From assembly GCA_036555515.1 (NCBI GenBank), contig DATBLC010000367.1, forward strand, positions 23,546-87,545: 64,000 nucleotides of DNA. The letters are read 5' to 3'. The first letter of the stretch is position 1, and every line of letters begins with the position of its first letter. Origin of the DNA: DATACQ01 sp036555515 (GTDB taxonomy: Bacteria > Desulfobacterota > Binatia > UBA9968). The notes beneath the pieces were generated by a model. The model was not told the DNA's origin and did not search any database. It saw nothing but the letters and a program-made list of their open reading frames with translations. The position numbers were made by a program, and so were the translations under genes. Shown in pieces: positions 17,102 to 25,812 of the stretch.

Positions 17102-20100
17102 ATGCGTGACCGCATTGTTCCCCTACAGCGCGATTTTCACCCACACAATCGCGCAATTGACTACTCGCCGGTTCGGCGATATGGCTCCCGTCAGAGAAAA
17201 AGGGTGTCTAAATTACCTACCCATAACCAACCGGAGGTGGCGCGCTCACCGAAACCCGCGGAGACTGAAGCTTGGAAAGCGGGCAACAGTTCCGAGGGTT
17301 GGCAGCGCTCCGCACAGCCTGCGGCGCCTCCCCTTGGCTTGAGCCAAGCGGCCCACGGGGTTCCAAATCTTTCAGATGTGCTGCGCCAACTCACGTCCTC
17401 GCGAGCGCGGCATCGCGTGGTGCTGCAGATGCAGCGTTCCTTCGGGAACAGCTACACGCGCCGGGCAATCGAACGATCCCGCGCGACGGACCTCAACTCT
17501 CTAGCACGTTCTCCTCACCATAAGGGGAGGCGCCTGGAGCAATCGCCGGTTGCCCGTGCCGCCGCCCAGGAATTGGCTTCGGTCGATCCCGTAGAGAGCG
17601 AATCGCCCGCGCAATCGCTGGAGATCACTCCGCCGTTTGGAGATCCACCCGATACTCCCGACTCAAACACATCGAACAAGCAGGCGCCGCATGGTTCGCG
17701 GAGCCTGGCGCTGACGGGCGCCGGCGATGCAGCTCCGAACCTCGGCGCAATTCAGCGAGCCATTGGACCGAGACTTGGGAGCGACGTCAGAAATACGCCT
17801 GGCCGGACAATCCGGCGTACCCAGGTTCATCCGCGCGAATCAACCGCCAGTGCGAGACCGGTCGTGCAGCGCGATTTGCTGGATGATTTTACCGATACGG
17901 TTTCAGATGTAGCGAGCAGCGCCGCCGACAAGGTCTCGGATGTCGCCAGCGACGCCGTCGATGCGGTTTCCGATGTGGCGAGCGATGCGGCGGATGCCGT
18001 ATCCGGGGTGATCGACAGCGTGATCGGCGAGTTGCGCAAGGCGTTCGATGCCATCGTCGGACAGATTACCGAGGTGTGGGACACCGTCAAATCCGGTGTA
18101 ACGAATGCCGTCGACGCAGTGATTCGGCAAGCGACCGGGCTTCTGGGCGGAATCGGCGCTTTCTTCGGGGCCATCGGGACAGCGCTCATCTCGCTCAATG
18201 TCGATTCGCTGCGCGCGGCCTGGGCAGGGATTATCGGCGCCGCCGACGCGGCTCTGGCGGGCGTGCAGGGACTTGTTGCGCAAATCACCGCGACGGTCGA
18301 TGGCTTCTGGTCGGGACTCAAGCGGCTGGCCGATGGGCTCATCGGCGGATTGCGCAACCAGGCGGAAGGATTGATCGGTCGCTTACCAGGCCCAGTACAG
18401 GGAACAGCGCGCTCACTTTGGAAGACGATCGAAGAGAAGCTGACCAGCACCTGGCAAACTATCGAGTCGGGTTGGACCTCCTTGCGCGAATCGGCCCTGA
18501 AGCGTGTCGACGAGGTGGTCGCCAAGGTCGCGGGAGTGGTGACGAGTATCAAGAATTCGGTGATCAGCACCATCATCGAGACGCTCGACCAGGTCAAGGG
18601 ACTCTTCAACTTCATCAAGCAAGTGATTGCCAATCCCGACTCGCTGATCGAGCCGATCGTTCAGGAGATCACTGGGCGACTGCAAGGATTGCCGGATAAG
18701 GCAAAAGGCGAGGCCCAGACCAAGACGCAGGAGCAAGCGGCCCAAGGTCCCGGCGCCGAGGTCCCGGCGCCAGCACGTGCCCAAGCTACGCCGGTGGTAC
18801 CCATCCAACGCGTCATTCAGCGCGATGCTGCAGCGGCTGGCGCGCCGCGCTCGACACTCGGTGTCGGCGAGGTTATTTCCGGGTGTTGGGATTTCATCAC
18901 CGATAAGCTCGCGACGATTTGGGGCAACCTCTGGGGGACCGTCAAGGAGATGGTGATCGGGGTGCTCGATCCCCGGGCGATCTGGAAAGGGTTAAAGGAA
19001 GACTGGGCGAACATGACCAAAGAGCTCTCGACGCGGGCCGGTCGTTTCGAGAGTATTCGCACGGACAGCTGGGACGGCTTCTGGGAAGACCTGCGGCGCT
19101 TTCTTAGCAACCTGATCGATTTCCCGCTCATCATCTGGCGAACGGCCAACGCCATGCTGGGGCGTCTGTCGGTCTATATCGGGTTGGCGATCATTCTCGG
19201 CGGCGCCGTTGCCGGGGCAATCGCCGGAGCCACGGGCGGAGCGATCTTCGGCAGTGTCGTTCCCGCGGCCGGGACTGCCGCCGGTGGCGGCGTGGGCATC
19301 CTCGGGGGAGCATGGGCCGGAGCCCAAGCCGGCTATGCCCTGGCCGAAACAATCGGACTGGTGCTGCTGGTTTCGTTTGTTGCCGGGGAGCAGGTCTCAA
19401 TCATCAAAGCCCTGAACGATCTGCTGTGGGTACCGCAAAGCGCGGACGAGCAGAACGAGGATTTCAACCAGGCGACCGACAGCACCATTGCCGTTGTTAC
19501 CGCCGGGCTTTTGATGCTGATCGCCTTCATCGGGGTGGCCATTGCCAAGCGGGTCTGGGCTTTCGTCAAAAGCATTCCGGGACGCTTCAAGCCCAAGCCC
19601 AAGGCCGTCGAGCCAACAGAGGTTAAACCGCCGCAGGACCGGCCGTCGGAAACAAAGCCACCTGAAGAACTCGGCGTGGAAGGCGGGAAAAAAGTGTTGG
19701 CTGAAGAGCCGACGGCCGACGGAAAACATAAGATCAAAATTACGGAGGACGGTACCTGCCTTTATTGCACGGAGTGCGGCAGGTTGACTAAAGAGTATGC
19801 GGTCGAACTGAATGACCCGGCAAATGCCGACATCCTGACGAAGCTCGACAACGCAGACAAGATGAGCAATCCGAAGCTGAAAGCCAGACGGATGGCCGAA
19901 ATCGAGGCGGAGCTGCAGAAGATACGCAATAATAACCCTAATCCCATTGACCCCAGAGCAGCGCGCGCCGCGCGAATTCAGTTGCTAGCCAGAGATCCGG
20001 CTCATGGCGGCAAGGTTACCCCAGGTTCGTTGCGGGAAGCCGAAGTGGCCGTGTCTCTGGAGGAAAGCGGCAAGGTCTCCGGTCCGATTCAGCGCGACCC

Positions 20101-20347
20101 CACCGGAGCCGCAGATTTCCTCGACGGAAGCGCCAAGCCGTGGGACGTGAAGGGACCTAATTCGCACCAACCCCCAGCCAACGGCGGTTTCGATCTGGCT
20201 ACCGACGCGGGCAAGATTGACGCTTCACTCGCTCTGGGTGAGAATGTTATGGTGGACACCGGCCAGATGACGGCGGCGGATATCGCTACGTTGAAAGCGG
20301 AGGGAGTCACGCGCGGGTGGGGAGCCAAGGTGCAATTTTTCCCGTAA
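17102..20347 (+). CDS. Polymorphic toxin / eCIS-cargo-like protein with C-terminal nuclease-like domain
   Basis: A 1081-residue multidomain protein. Residues 103-121 (RHRVVLQMQRSFGNS region) resemble the LQRxxGNxAV motif of DUF4157-type eCIS and polymorphic-toxin proteins; IQRAIGPRL, VVQRDLLDDF, VIQRDAAAAG and PIQRDPTGAADF are QR-type spacer motifs. Residues 260-560 are long amphipathic helices. About 680-765 and 795-822 are hydrophobic and Gly/Ala-rich, possibly membrane-active. A CxxCxxC knuckle (Cys 886, 889, 892) precedes the tip. There E981, ADFLD (1004-1008) and WDVKGP (D1015, K1017) form an E-D-DxK pattern, as in CdiA-CT/PD-(D/E)XK nucleases. No ribosome site fits the ATG; GTG at 17204 is an alternative. 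Injected or contact-dependent nuclease activity is inference. No eCIS genes are nearby. Confidence 0.72.
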   Translation: MRDRIVPLQRDFHPHNRAIDYSPVRRYGSRQRKRVSKLPTHNQPEVARSPKPAETEAWKAGNSSEGWQRSAQPAAPPLGLSQAAHGVPNLSDVLRQLTSSRARHRVVLQMQRSFGNSYTRRAIERSRATDLNSLARSPHHKGRRLEQSPVARAAAQELASVDPVESESPAQSLEITPPFGDPPDTPDSNTSNKQAPHGSRSLALTGAGDAAPNLGAIQRAIGPRLGSDVRNTPGRTIRRTQVHPRESTASARPVVQRDLLDDFTDTVSDVASSAADKVSDVASDAVDAVSDVASDAADAVSGVIDSVIGELRKAFDAIVGQITEVWDTVKSGVTNAVDAVIRQATGLLGGIGAFFGAIGTALISLNVDSLRAAWAGIIGAADAALAGVQGLVAQITATVDGFWSGLKRLADGLIGGLRNQAEGLIGRLPGPVQGTARSLWKTIEEKLTSTWQTIESGWTSLRESALKRVDEVVAKVAGVVTSIKNSVISTIIETLDQVKGLFNFIKQVIANPDSLIEPIVQEITGRLQGLPDKAKGEAQTKTQEQAAQGPGAEVPAPARAQATPVVPIQRVIQRDAAAAGAPRSTLGVGEVISGCWDFITDKLATIWGNLWGTVKEMVIGVLDPRAIWKGLKEDWANMTKELSTRAGRFESIRTDSWDGFWEDLRRFLSNLIDFPLIIWRTANAMLGRLSVYIGLAIILGGAVAGAIAGATGGAIFGSVVPAAGTAAGGGVGILGGAWAGAQAGYALAETIGLVLLVSFVAGEQVSIIKALNDLLWVPQSADEQNEDFNQATDSTIAVVTAGLLMLIAFIGVAIAKRVWAFVKSIPGRFKPKPKAVEPTEVKPPQDRPSETKPPEELGVEGGKKVLAEEPTADGKHKIKITEDGTCLYCTECGRLTKEYAVELNDPANADILTKLDNADKMSNPKLKARRMAEIEAELQKIRNNNPNPIDPRAARAARIQLLARDPAHGGKVTPGSLREAEVAVSLEESGKVSGPIQRDPTGAADFLDGSAKPWDVKGPNSHQPPANGGFDLATDAGKIDASLALGENVMVDTGQMTAADIATLKAEGVTRGWGAKVQFFP
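17150..17218. repeat. About 68-bp repeat shared with 23591-23660
   Basis: This stretch matches 23591-23660 at about 80 percent by eye, including a TTGAC...GTCAA pair, the shared block GCTCCCGTCA, and a GGTGTxTAAATT end. It lies inside the first 40 codons of the toxin-like ORF but outside any gene at the other site. The N-terminus of the ORF may therefore be repeat-derived, or translation may begin at GTG 17204, right at the end of the repeat. Confidence 0.6.
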
Positions 20348-20390
20348 GTTCGTGGGGAGAAGCGCGCTTAAGCTGACGCTTCGATAGATC

Positions 20391-21005
20391 ATGAAGCCAA
20401 TACCTAAAGATCTGCTGGAAAAATTCGCGGTCCATGCAGAATGGTTACGGACGCTCGGAAGCGCAGGACAACAGCTCGTGCTTGAGGATGTCGATCTGAG
20501 CGGTATGGACTTGTCGGAACGAGACTTGACGGAAGCCGTTCTTCCCCGAGTCCGTTTCGATCAGGCCGTTCTCCGAGGCTGCATTTTCGGCGGAGCCAAC
20601 CTGGCCTCGGCCTCCTTTGTAGAAGCCGATCTTGCCGGAGCGGATTTGACCAAGGCAAACCTGGATTACGCCACTTTCCGACACGCCTCCTTACGCGGCG
20701 CGCGCGGCTTCCGCGCCAGTTTCGCTCAGGCGGATTTTCGCTATGCGGACCTGACCGATGCTAATCTTTTCAAAGCGTTCTTGCAGGATGTCAGGCTGGA
20801 TAACGCCATCCTGGAAGGGGCGAACCTGGAACGGGCCGTATTGACGGGAGCCTGGCTTGAAGGTGTGCGTCTGCGCGGCGCGCAAGGCGTTACTTCCGTC
20901 ATAGCCAGCCGAATCTATACGGGAGCGGAGGAGAGTTCGAAACTTGAAGGGGAAGCGGCGCTTCAGTGGTTGGTTCAAGGCCAATCGCGGGTGGAAAAAA
21001 GTTAA
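20391..21005 (+). CDS. Pentapeptide-repeat protein, candidate immunity partner
   Basis: A 204-residue protein made almost wholly of A(D/N)Lxx pentapeptides from about residue 28 to 165 (ADLAGADLTKANLDYATF, ADLTDANLFKAFL, ANLERAVLTGAWL). These fold into a right-handed quadrilateral beta-helix. It begins 43 bases after the stop of the toxin-like gene on the same strand, where polymorphic toxins usually carry their immunity gene. Pentapeptide proteins such as MfpA and Qnr mimic DNA, so blocking a nuclease by mimicry is conceivable. That link is inference from position. The ribosome site is weak. The protein has no signal peptide and should be cytoplasmic. Confidence 0.85.
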   Translation: MKPIPKDLLEKFAVHAEWLRTLGSAGQQLVLEDVDLSGMDLSERDLTEAVLPRVRFDQAVLRGCIFGGANLASASFVEADLAGADLTKANLDYATFRHASLRGARGFRASFAQADFRYADLTDANLFKAFLQDVRLDNAILEGANLERAVLTGAWLEGVRLRGAQGVTSVIASRIYTGAEESSKLEGEAALQWLVQGQSRVEKS

Positions 21006-21065
21006 GGGGTCGCCCATGCGAAGTCGGTGATCACGAGGCAAGACCTTTTCGGCAAGAACAAATCT

Positions 21066-21330
21066 CTTTATTCGCTTTTATTTAACTCGCGTGAACCGTG
21101 GTCTCTAATAAAGCGTCCCCGTTTTCAATCAGTTGGTCTCGACTTTGGTCGCACCAGTCTCAGCCGAAGGCTGATCGGCCTGTGGCTCAACCATCATCAG
21201 GATCAAAGCATTGGGAGATTTCTCAAAGAGAATTCTTCCCCCTGGCTAGGTTACTTACCCCAGAAAACTGTCGGTACCACGCCGTATCCAAGGTTATTGG
21301 ATTCACCAATCCACTGGCTCGCCGTTCTCG
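21066..21330. repeat. Dispersed block, copy 1 (matches 63296-63540)
   Basis: About 260 bases align with 63296-63540, next to the IS110 transposase at the right edge. A 27-base core is identical (21258-21284 and 63461-63487) and contains CAGAAAACTGTCGGTACC. Both strands keep short open frames across the core, so the repeat could be a gene remnant or a structured RNA. No transposase is present beside this copy. Confidence 0.65.
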
Positions 21331-21345
21331 AGGAACAGAGAGGGC

Positions 21346-21468
21346 GTCAAATCTTTTGTTGACAAGCGGTAGGCGTCGTTGAAAGTTCGACAAAGTGAAT
21401 TTCGTCGGGGCAAGACGCGTGAGGGGATGTTCTAGCAAAAGCCAATAACGCGCAACAAAAGATTTGAC
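21346..21468. repeat. Palindromic element with 16-bp inverted ends
   Basis: GTCAAATCTTTTGTTG (21346-21361) and CAACAAAAGATTTGAC (21453-21468) are perfect inverted repeats about 90 bases apart. The right end continues as GACCCC. The form resembles the REP-like, GGGGTCAAATCTTTT-bounded elements found in many bacteria. No gene lies inside. Confidence 0.7.
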
Positions 21469-21577
21469 CCCACATTCGCGGGGCGAACGCGGGCTTCTAT
21501 CGCGCTTACGGGCGACGGTAGTTGAACTGCTCGATCATTTACCAGTTCACGGGTATCGAAGCCTAAAGGACCTCATC

Positions 21578-22324
21578 ATGTATGGCAAAACCATGCGCAT
21601 CGGCGGCATTAATCCTTCGCGGATTAACGAGACGATGATTTATCAGTTTTATAGTATTCTACCTCCTGGTGCGGGAGTTACCTGGGCGACGATTACGCTT
21701 GGAATCGAAGCCTTGACGTTGGCCGAGCTCGACCGGATGCGCAGCCGCATCGTCGAGGCGGCAAAAGCATTGGCCGATACCGAAGTCGACATTATCGTTC
21801 AGTCCGGCGTGCCGGTGGTCACTTCGCGGGGGCCGGAATATGAACAAGAACTGACACGGGCCATTACCGAGGCCACGGGGTTACCCGCGGTGACCGACAT
21901 CGGTTCCACGGTGCGTGCATTACGGTATATCGGAGCGCGCCGCGTGGTGGTTGCCACGCCGTTTGCGGACGCTTTGAACCAACTGATCCGCGGCTACCTC
22001 GAGCGTAGCGGATTTACGGTGGAACTCATCCGAGGAATTTCCGGCTTGGCCAGCGAGCGGCCGCTCGCCCTGGCCACCGCCCAATTGCCGCTCTCCACCA
22101 CTTATCAGTTTGCCAAAGAAACAGCTTGCCAGGCTCCCGCCGCTGAAGCTCTCTATGTCGCGGGAGCGCCGATGCCGTTTGTCGAAAACATCGATGCCCT
22201 TGAGAAGGAACTGGGCAAACCGGTCATCGGCTCGCTACCGGCGATGATTTGGAACTGTTTCAATAACCTTCAGCGGCGCATCGAAATCAATCGTTGCGGC
22301 GCGCTGCTGCGCTCTCTAGCTTGA
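21578..22324 (+). CDS. Asp/Glu racemase superfamily protein, maleate isomerase / AMDase-like
   Basis: A 248-residue protein resembling maleate cis-trans isomerases and arylmalonate decarboxylases (RIGGINPSRINETMIYQFYSILP; GLPAVTDIGSTVRALRYIGARRVVVATPFADALN; LEKELGKPVIGSLPAMIWN). AAAGGA lies 7 bases before the ATG. The positions normally holding the catalytic Cys read VQSGVPVV and VAGAPMPF, so both Cys appear to be missing. The chemistry must therefore differ or be lost. A strongly initiated but truncated ornithine-cyclodeaminase-like gene follows 55 bases downstream, hinting at a former operon. Confidence 0.82.
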   Translation: MYGKTMRIGGINPSRINETMIYQFYSILPPGAGVTWATITLGIEALTLAELDRMRSRIVEAAKALADTEVDIIVQSGVPVVTSRGPEYEQELTRAITEATGLPAVTDIGSTVRALRYIGARRVVVATPFADALNQLIRGYLERSGFTVELIRGISGLASERPLALATAQLPLSTTYQFAKETACQAPAAEALYVAGAPMPFVENIDALEKELGKPVIGSLPAMIWNCFNNLQRRIEINRCGALLRSLA

Positions 22325-22381
22325 ACAACAGGGCTGCCATGATGATTTGCGGTGACATATCTTGACCACGGAGGAGTTGAA

Positions 22382-22516
22382 GTGGGTTTGTTTATTTCCG
22401 AAAAAGACGTCGAACGATTGGTCTCCGTGGCCGATGCGATGCCGGCGATATCAAAGAAGCAAAGCCTGACACCGGTTTCTCTGGGCTTTTCACCGCCATC
22501 CTTACCAGCGGCATGA
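22382..22516 (+). pseudogene. Ornithine cyclodeaminase-like gene, N-terminal stub
   Basis: A GTG with an excellent ribosome site (CGGAGGAG, 22369-22376) begins VGLFISEKDVERLVSVADAMPAI, the typical N-terminus of ornithine cyclodeaminase/mu-crystallin proteins. After about 23 codons family similarity stops, and the frame closes at 22516. The next part of such a protein is readable on the opposite strand at 22456-22649, so the gene was broken by an inversion or similar rearrangement. Confidence 0.6.
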
Positions 22517-22649
22517 TCGCCGTGGTAAGCCGCAAAGTTCCGGTGGGTAATTCAACGCATTGACGCGGCGGTTTGATGACCTCGTCCGCGCCGCTCAGAC
22601 GGAACACCTCGGCGATCGCCGCGCGCTCCCGTGGCGAAGTCGAGCCCAT
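22456..22649 (-). pseudogene. Inverted ornithine cyclodeaminase-like fragment
   Basis: The minus strand encodes AAIAEVFRLSGADEV, then PPRQCVELPTGTLRLTTAIMP and VRMAVKS. These resemble the residues that normally follow the N-terminal helix in ornithine cyclodeaminases (AIxxVFRLxG...PPR...LPGG...MPAxLP...GVK). It lies head to head with the stub at 22382. Similarity is by eye over about 50 residues, so the assignment is moderate. Confidence 0.5.
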
Positions 22650-22852
22650 ATCTTCGTCACACGTTTGCGCAGCTCACTGTCGCTTTGTATCTGCTTGTTC
22701 GGTCGCTTTATCGCCCACGATACCGCGCTCAAACCCCGCTTTATGAAATGTAGAGTCTCCGGTCGAAATGGATTGAACCATGGTGCCACTTTCGCATGAA
22801 TCAAGTACGATGAGCAAAGAACCAAAGCCTGACATCAGCTTCCCGCCCCCCG

Positions 22853-23143
22853 GTGATGAAAAGGCTTGAGAAAGTTAGAGTCCATGTCTTGCCTGAAAAG
22901 GGTCACAAGGTATGTGTCACTTTACACTTCCGCGACGGTACGTGCCGGGCGATGGAGGTTTCCCGGCCGCAGCCGCTGGCGACAGCGGATGCACCAGAGA
23001 AATTTCTCAACTGCGCGCGACGCGTCGTCACCGAGGAAACGGCTTACTCAGTGATAGAGATGGTGGAGACTTTGGAACAGCGAACCGAGCTGGGGCCGCT
23101 TTTCGAATTCATTCAAGGTAGTCTTCCGACAAACCCAACATAG
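22853..23143 (+). pseudogene. MmgE/PrpD C-terminal fragment
   Basis: A 96-residue frame whose content (VCVTLHFRDGTCRAMEVSRPQ, then DAPEKFLNCARRVVTEETAYSVIEMVETLE) resembles the last 90 residues of MmgE/PrpD proteins: a beta-hairpin with DG, then a helical KFxxxAxxVL...IxxVxxLE tail. No ribosome site precedes it and the body of the gene is absent. A full-length family member lies at 31324-32718. It is probably a remnant, left by the same decay that broke its neighbours. Confidence 0.55.
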
Positions 23144-23151
23144 GAAGTCAC

Positions 23152-23310
23152 GAACGATACAGCAGGCTTGACCAGCGGATGATCGGTGAGAGGTTTGGAG
23201 GTTTGGACGAAGGGTTGGTGAGCCGCGATCGCAGAGCGATCCGTGAGAATATCGAGACTGAACAAAAGATCCGAAGTGGTTTCAGGATCTCCCGACGGTA
23301 AGTCCTTAAG
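23152..23310 (+). repeat. Module-border repeat, copy A
   Basis: First of three copies (with 25813-25985 and 28051-28142). In one frame it reads RMIGERFGGLDEGLVSRD, then RRAIRENIETEQKIR, and closes with TAA. Differences from copy B include at least eight synonymous third-position changes, so this frame was once translated. I do not recognise the parent protein. The copies stand between otherwise unrelated gene modules. Confidence 0.7.
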
Positions 23311-23590
23311 TCAAGATCGGCAGCGTGAAGATCATCGGCGCTATCGAGGATCCGCCGGTGATTGCCAGGATCCTTACTCATCTCGTCCTACCCGCCCGCG
23401 CCCCGCCTCGCTCCCCGGCGCGGCGAGTCGATCTATTCCAAACAGCTTGAGAGCCGAAACCGGTTGCCAACGTAAGCCGACGACGGCGCTCGGTCTCGCG
23501 TTTGAACAAGCGCCCCGACGGGGAACAAATAAAGCGCTGCCGACCGCTGAGTCGCCCGCACCTACGAAGCAAAACCGCCATTGTCACTAT

Positions 23591-23660
23591 ACACTCGTGC
23601 GCTTGACGACTCGTCGGTCCGGCGCTATAGCTCCCGTCAATGAAAAACGGTGTTTAAATT
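23591..23660. repeat. Second copy of the 17150-17218 repeat
   Basis: About 68 bases matching the segment inside the toxin-like ORF's start. Here it lies in non-coding sequence, upstream of the permease remnant. The rest of 23311-23744 shows no gene. Confidence 0.6.
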
Positions 23661-23744
23661 TTCTATACAAGGTGATTTTGCCGCGCAAATGAGCGTGGTG
23701 CCTCCGCATTGCGACTAAGGCTTCGCGAGAAGGGATCTGCTCCT

Positions 23745-24569
23745 ATGGAACAGGTGACGAATAATCTCACTGAAGCATCCCTACCGGTAAATCCGCCTCC
23801 TCCGGTCCGCGATAGGATTTTTGGCGTTGCGATCGTATGTCTAGGGTTGCTGTTATGGGAAATTATCGCGCGGCCCGTCAGATTCGCATCGCCGCCGAGC
23901 GAATTCCTAACTTTGCTATTTCAGTCTTTGCTATTCGGTGGAGAGATGAGGGCGCACTTTTGGGCGACCCTCCAGCGCTTCATGATCGGTATGCTGCTTG
24001 GCGCCGTGCCCGGAATCCTTGTCGGCCGAGCCATCAGCCGGAGTGAATCCCGCGGTCATCGTTGGGGACCGCTTATGACCGCCTTAGGATTGATTCCCGT
24101 GTTTGGACTCTTGCCTGCATTCGTCATTTGGTTTGGTATTGGGGAACTCAACAAGTCGATCGTGGCGAGCTGGGCGATGTTCTTTCCGGCTTTCTTTTCA
24201 ACCAGCACAGCTTTGCGTTCGCAGTCATATCGGCGAAATAACCGCGATCGCGAAAGCTCGCGTGAGCGGCTTCGCGACAGCCCGTGCACTTTTGTCGCAC
24301 TCAAACAGAGCAGCATCGTCGGAATGTTGGCTGTATTGGGAGCCGAATTATGGGCGGCCCGGGTAGGGATCGGTGTTGTCGTCGCCGCGGCCGGAACGAA
24401 GTTCGACGTGCCGAAATTTCATGTCGCCATGGCCGCCGCTACGCTAATCATGTACCTATCCTGGCTCGCTCTTTCGGTCGCCGAAGCGCGCGCCAATCGC
24501 CGGTGTCTGCAGAAACTCCGTGACCTTGAGGCCGAGACCAGGAACGATGCCCTCGACGGCCTTCGATGA
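23745..24569 (+). pseudogene. ABC transporter permease (SsuC/TauC type), lesioned
   Basis: A 274-residue frame with the start of a nitrate/sulfonate/taurine-type permease: TM1 at IFGVAIVCLGLLLWEIIA, ATLQRFMIGMLLGAVPGILVGRAI, and LIPVFGLLPAFVIWFGIGELNKSIVASWAMFFPAFF. From about 24215 to 24300 the frame turns into an Arg/Ser-rich stretch where the cytoplasmic EAA loop (EAAxxxGA...LP) should be. It then recovers as SIVGMLAVLGAELWAARVGIGVVV. The ATPase-coupling loop is thus deleted or frameshifted, so the product cannot work as a normal permease. No ATPase or binding-protein gene is adjacent. Confidence 0.7.
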
Positions 24570-25057
24570 GAAACTAAACGAAACCCAGCCGTCATACTTA
24601 GGCGAAAATCTCCTGGAAGAGACTCGAGGACGCTGTTTCCTAGCAAGACAAAGTGTTTCGTTGAAGCGTCGAAGCCCTGCACACAACGGAGCTTACAGTG
24701 CTCTTAGGCCCTTAACCACCGGCCGATCGTCATTCTACGACCATATATGAAAGCCATTTTTTCCGCTCCCCCTCTCCTCCCACAAATTTACACACAGAGT
24801 GATACATCACCGGCGTCAACGCTTAAGTTGACATAGCGCTATCGCATCCGATAGTCTCCATTCCGAAAACAGGGCAGCTCAGATGCCAGCGCATCTTTTT
24901 CGCATGGTCAAGCGTCCTGAACGTGGCCCTTGCATTTGGTCTTGCGTGAACGAGGTTCTGCGTGGCCGCATTTTTAAAAACCCGCGATCACTCACCCTTC
25001 AGAGCGGCGCAGAATTCAGAACCCTGGCAATAACTCATAACGAAGGAGGAGATGACA
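24570..25057. other. Intergenic region, nothing recognised
   Basis: About 490 bases between the permease remnant and the DUF1080 gene. No coding frame, RNA or clear repeat is seen. The strong ribosome site of the next gene (AGGAGGA, 25044-25050) closes it. Confidence 0.4.
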
Positions 25058-25684
25058 ATGAAACGCTTCTCTGTCGCCACCATGAGTCTGCTTGTTATCG
25101 GATTGACCGCTTTTGGGTGTTCATCCCAGCTGTCTGATCAAAGGGACGCGGGGTGGGTCACGCTTCTTGATGGCTCCAACCCCAAGACCCTGGACAACTG
25201 GAACCGGATCGGCGATGCCAACTGGCGAGCCGAGGACGGCGCCATCGTGGCCGACAAGGGCAAGGGCGGCCATCTCGTGTCGAAGAACTCGTACAAGGAC
25301 TTCCAAATCCGAGCCGAGTTCTGGGCGGACCACACTACGAACAGCGGCATTTTCATTCGCATTTCCGATCCCAAGAACATCGGCTCCAAGAGCGCCTACG
25401 AGGTGAATATCTACGACCAGCGGGCCGGCCCGGAGTACGGCACGGGGGCCATCGTCAATGTTGCCCCGATATCACCTATGCCCAAGGCAGGCGGCAAATG
25501 GAACACGTATGAAATCACGGCTAAGGGCTCGCAGCTGACCGTCGTGTTCAATGGTGTCAAGACCGCCGATATCCAGCACAGCCAGTTCGCGCAGGGACCA
25601 GTCTCCCTCCAGTATGGCAGCGGCCCCAAGGAAAAACCCGGCGGCGCAATCAAGTGGCGCAAGATACAAATCAAGCCGCTATAG
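25058..25684 (+). CDS. DUF1080 (3-keto-disaccharide hydrolase type) lipoprotein
   Basis: A 208-residue lipoprotein with signal MKRFSVATMSLLVIGLTAFGC (lipidated Cys at 21). It is followed by a concanavalin-like DUF1080 domain: WVTLLDGSNPKTLDNWNRIG, YKDFQIRAEFW, NSGIFIRI, AYEVNIYDQ, KWNTYEITAKGSQLTVVFNGV, GPVSLQYG and WRKIQIKPL. Some family members cleave 3-keto-disaccharides. Two ATGs are possible (25052, 25058); the ribosome site AGGAGGA at 25044-25050 favours 25058. It would sit in the outer membrane or periplasm. It is isolated between copies A and B of the module-border repeat, and is intact. Confidence 0.9.
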   Translation: MKRFSVATMSLLVIGLTAFGCSSQLSDQRDAGWVTLLDGSNPKTLDNWNRIGDANWRAEDGAIVADKGKGGHLVSKNSYKDFQIRAEFWADHTTNSGIFIRISDPKNIGSKSAYEVNIYDQRAGPEYGTGAIVNVAPISPMPKAGGKWNTYEITAKGSQLTVVFNGVKTADIQHSQFAQGPVSLQYGSGPKEKPGGAIKWRKIQIKPL

Positions 25685-25812
25685 CCCGCGCCATCCAAGC
25701 GAGACGGCAAATGTGAATTAAATAGGCCGGCCGTCTTTCAGGATAACCGGGCAGGATCAAATCTTGGCTTCTCCTGAAACGTGGAGCGGCATCGGTAGGA
25801 ACGAGTGCTGGT

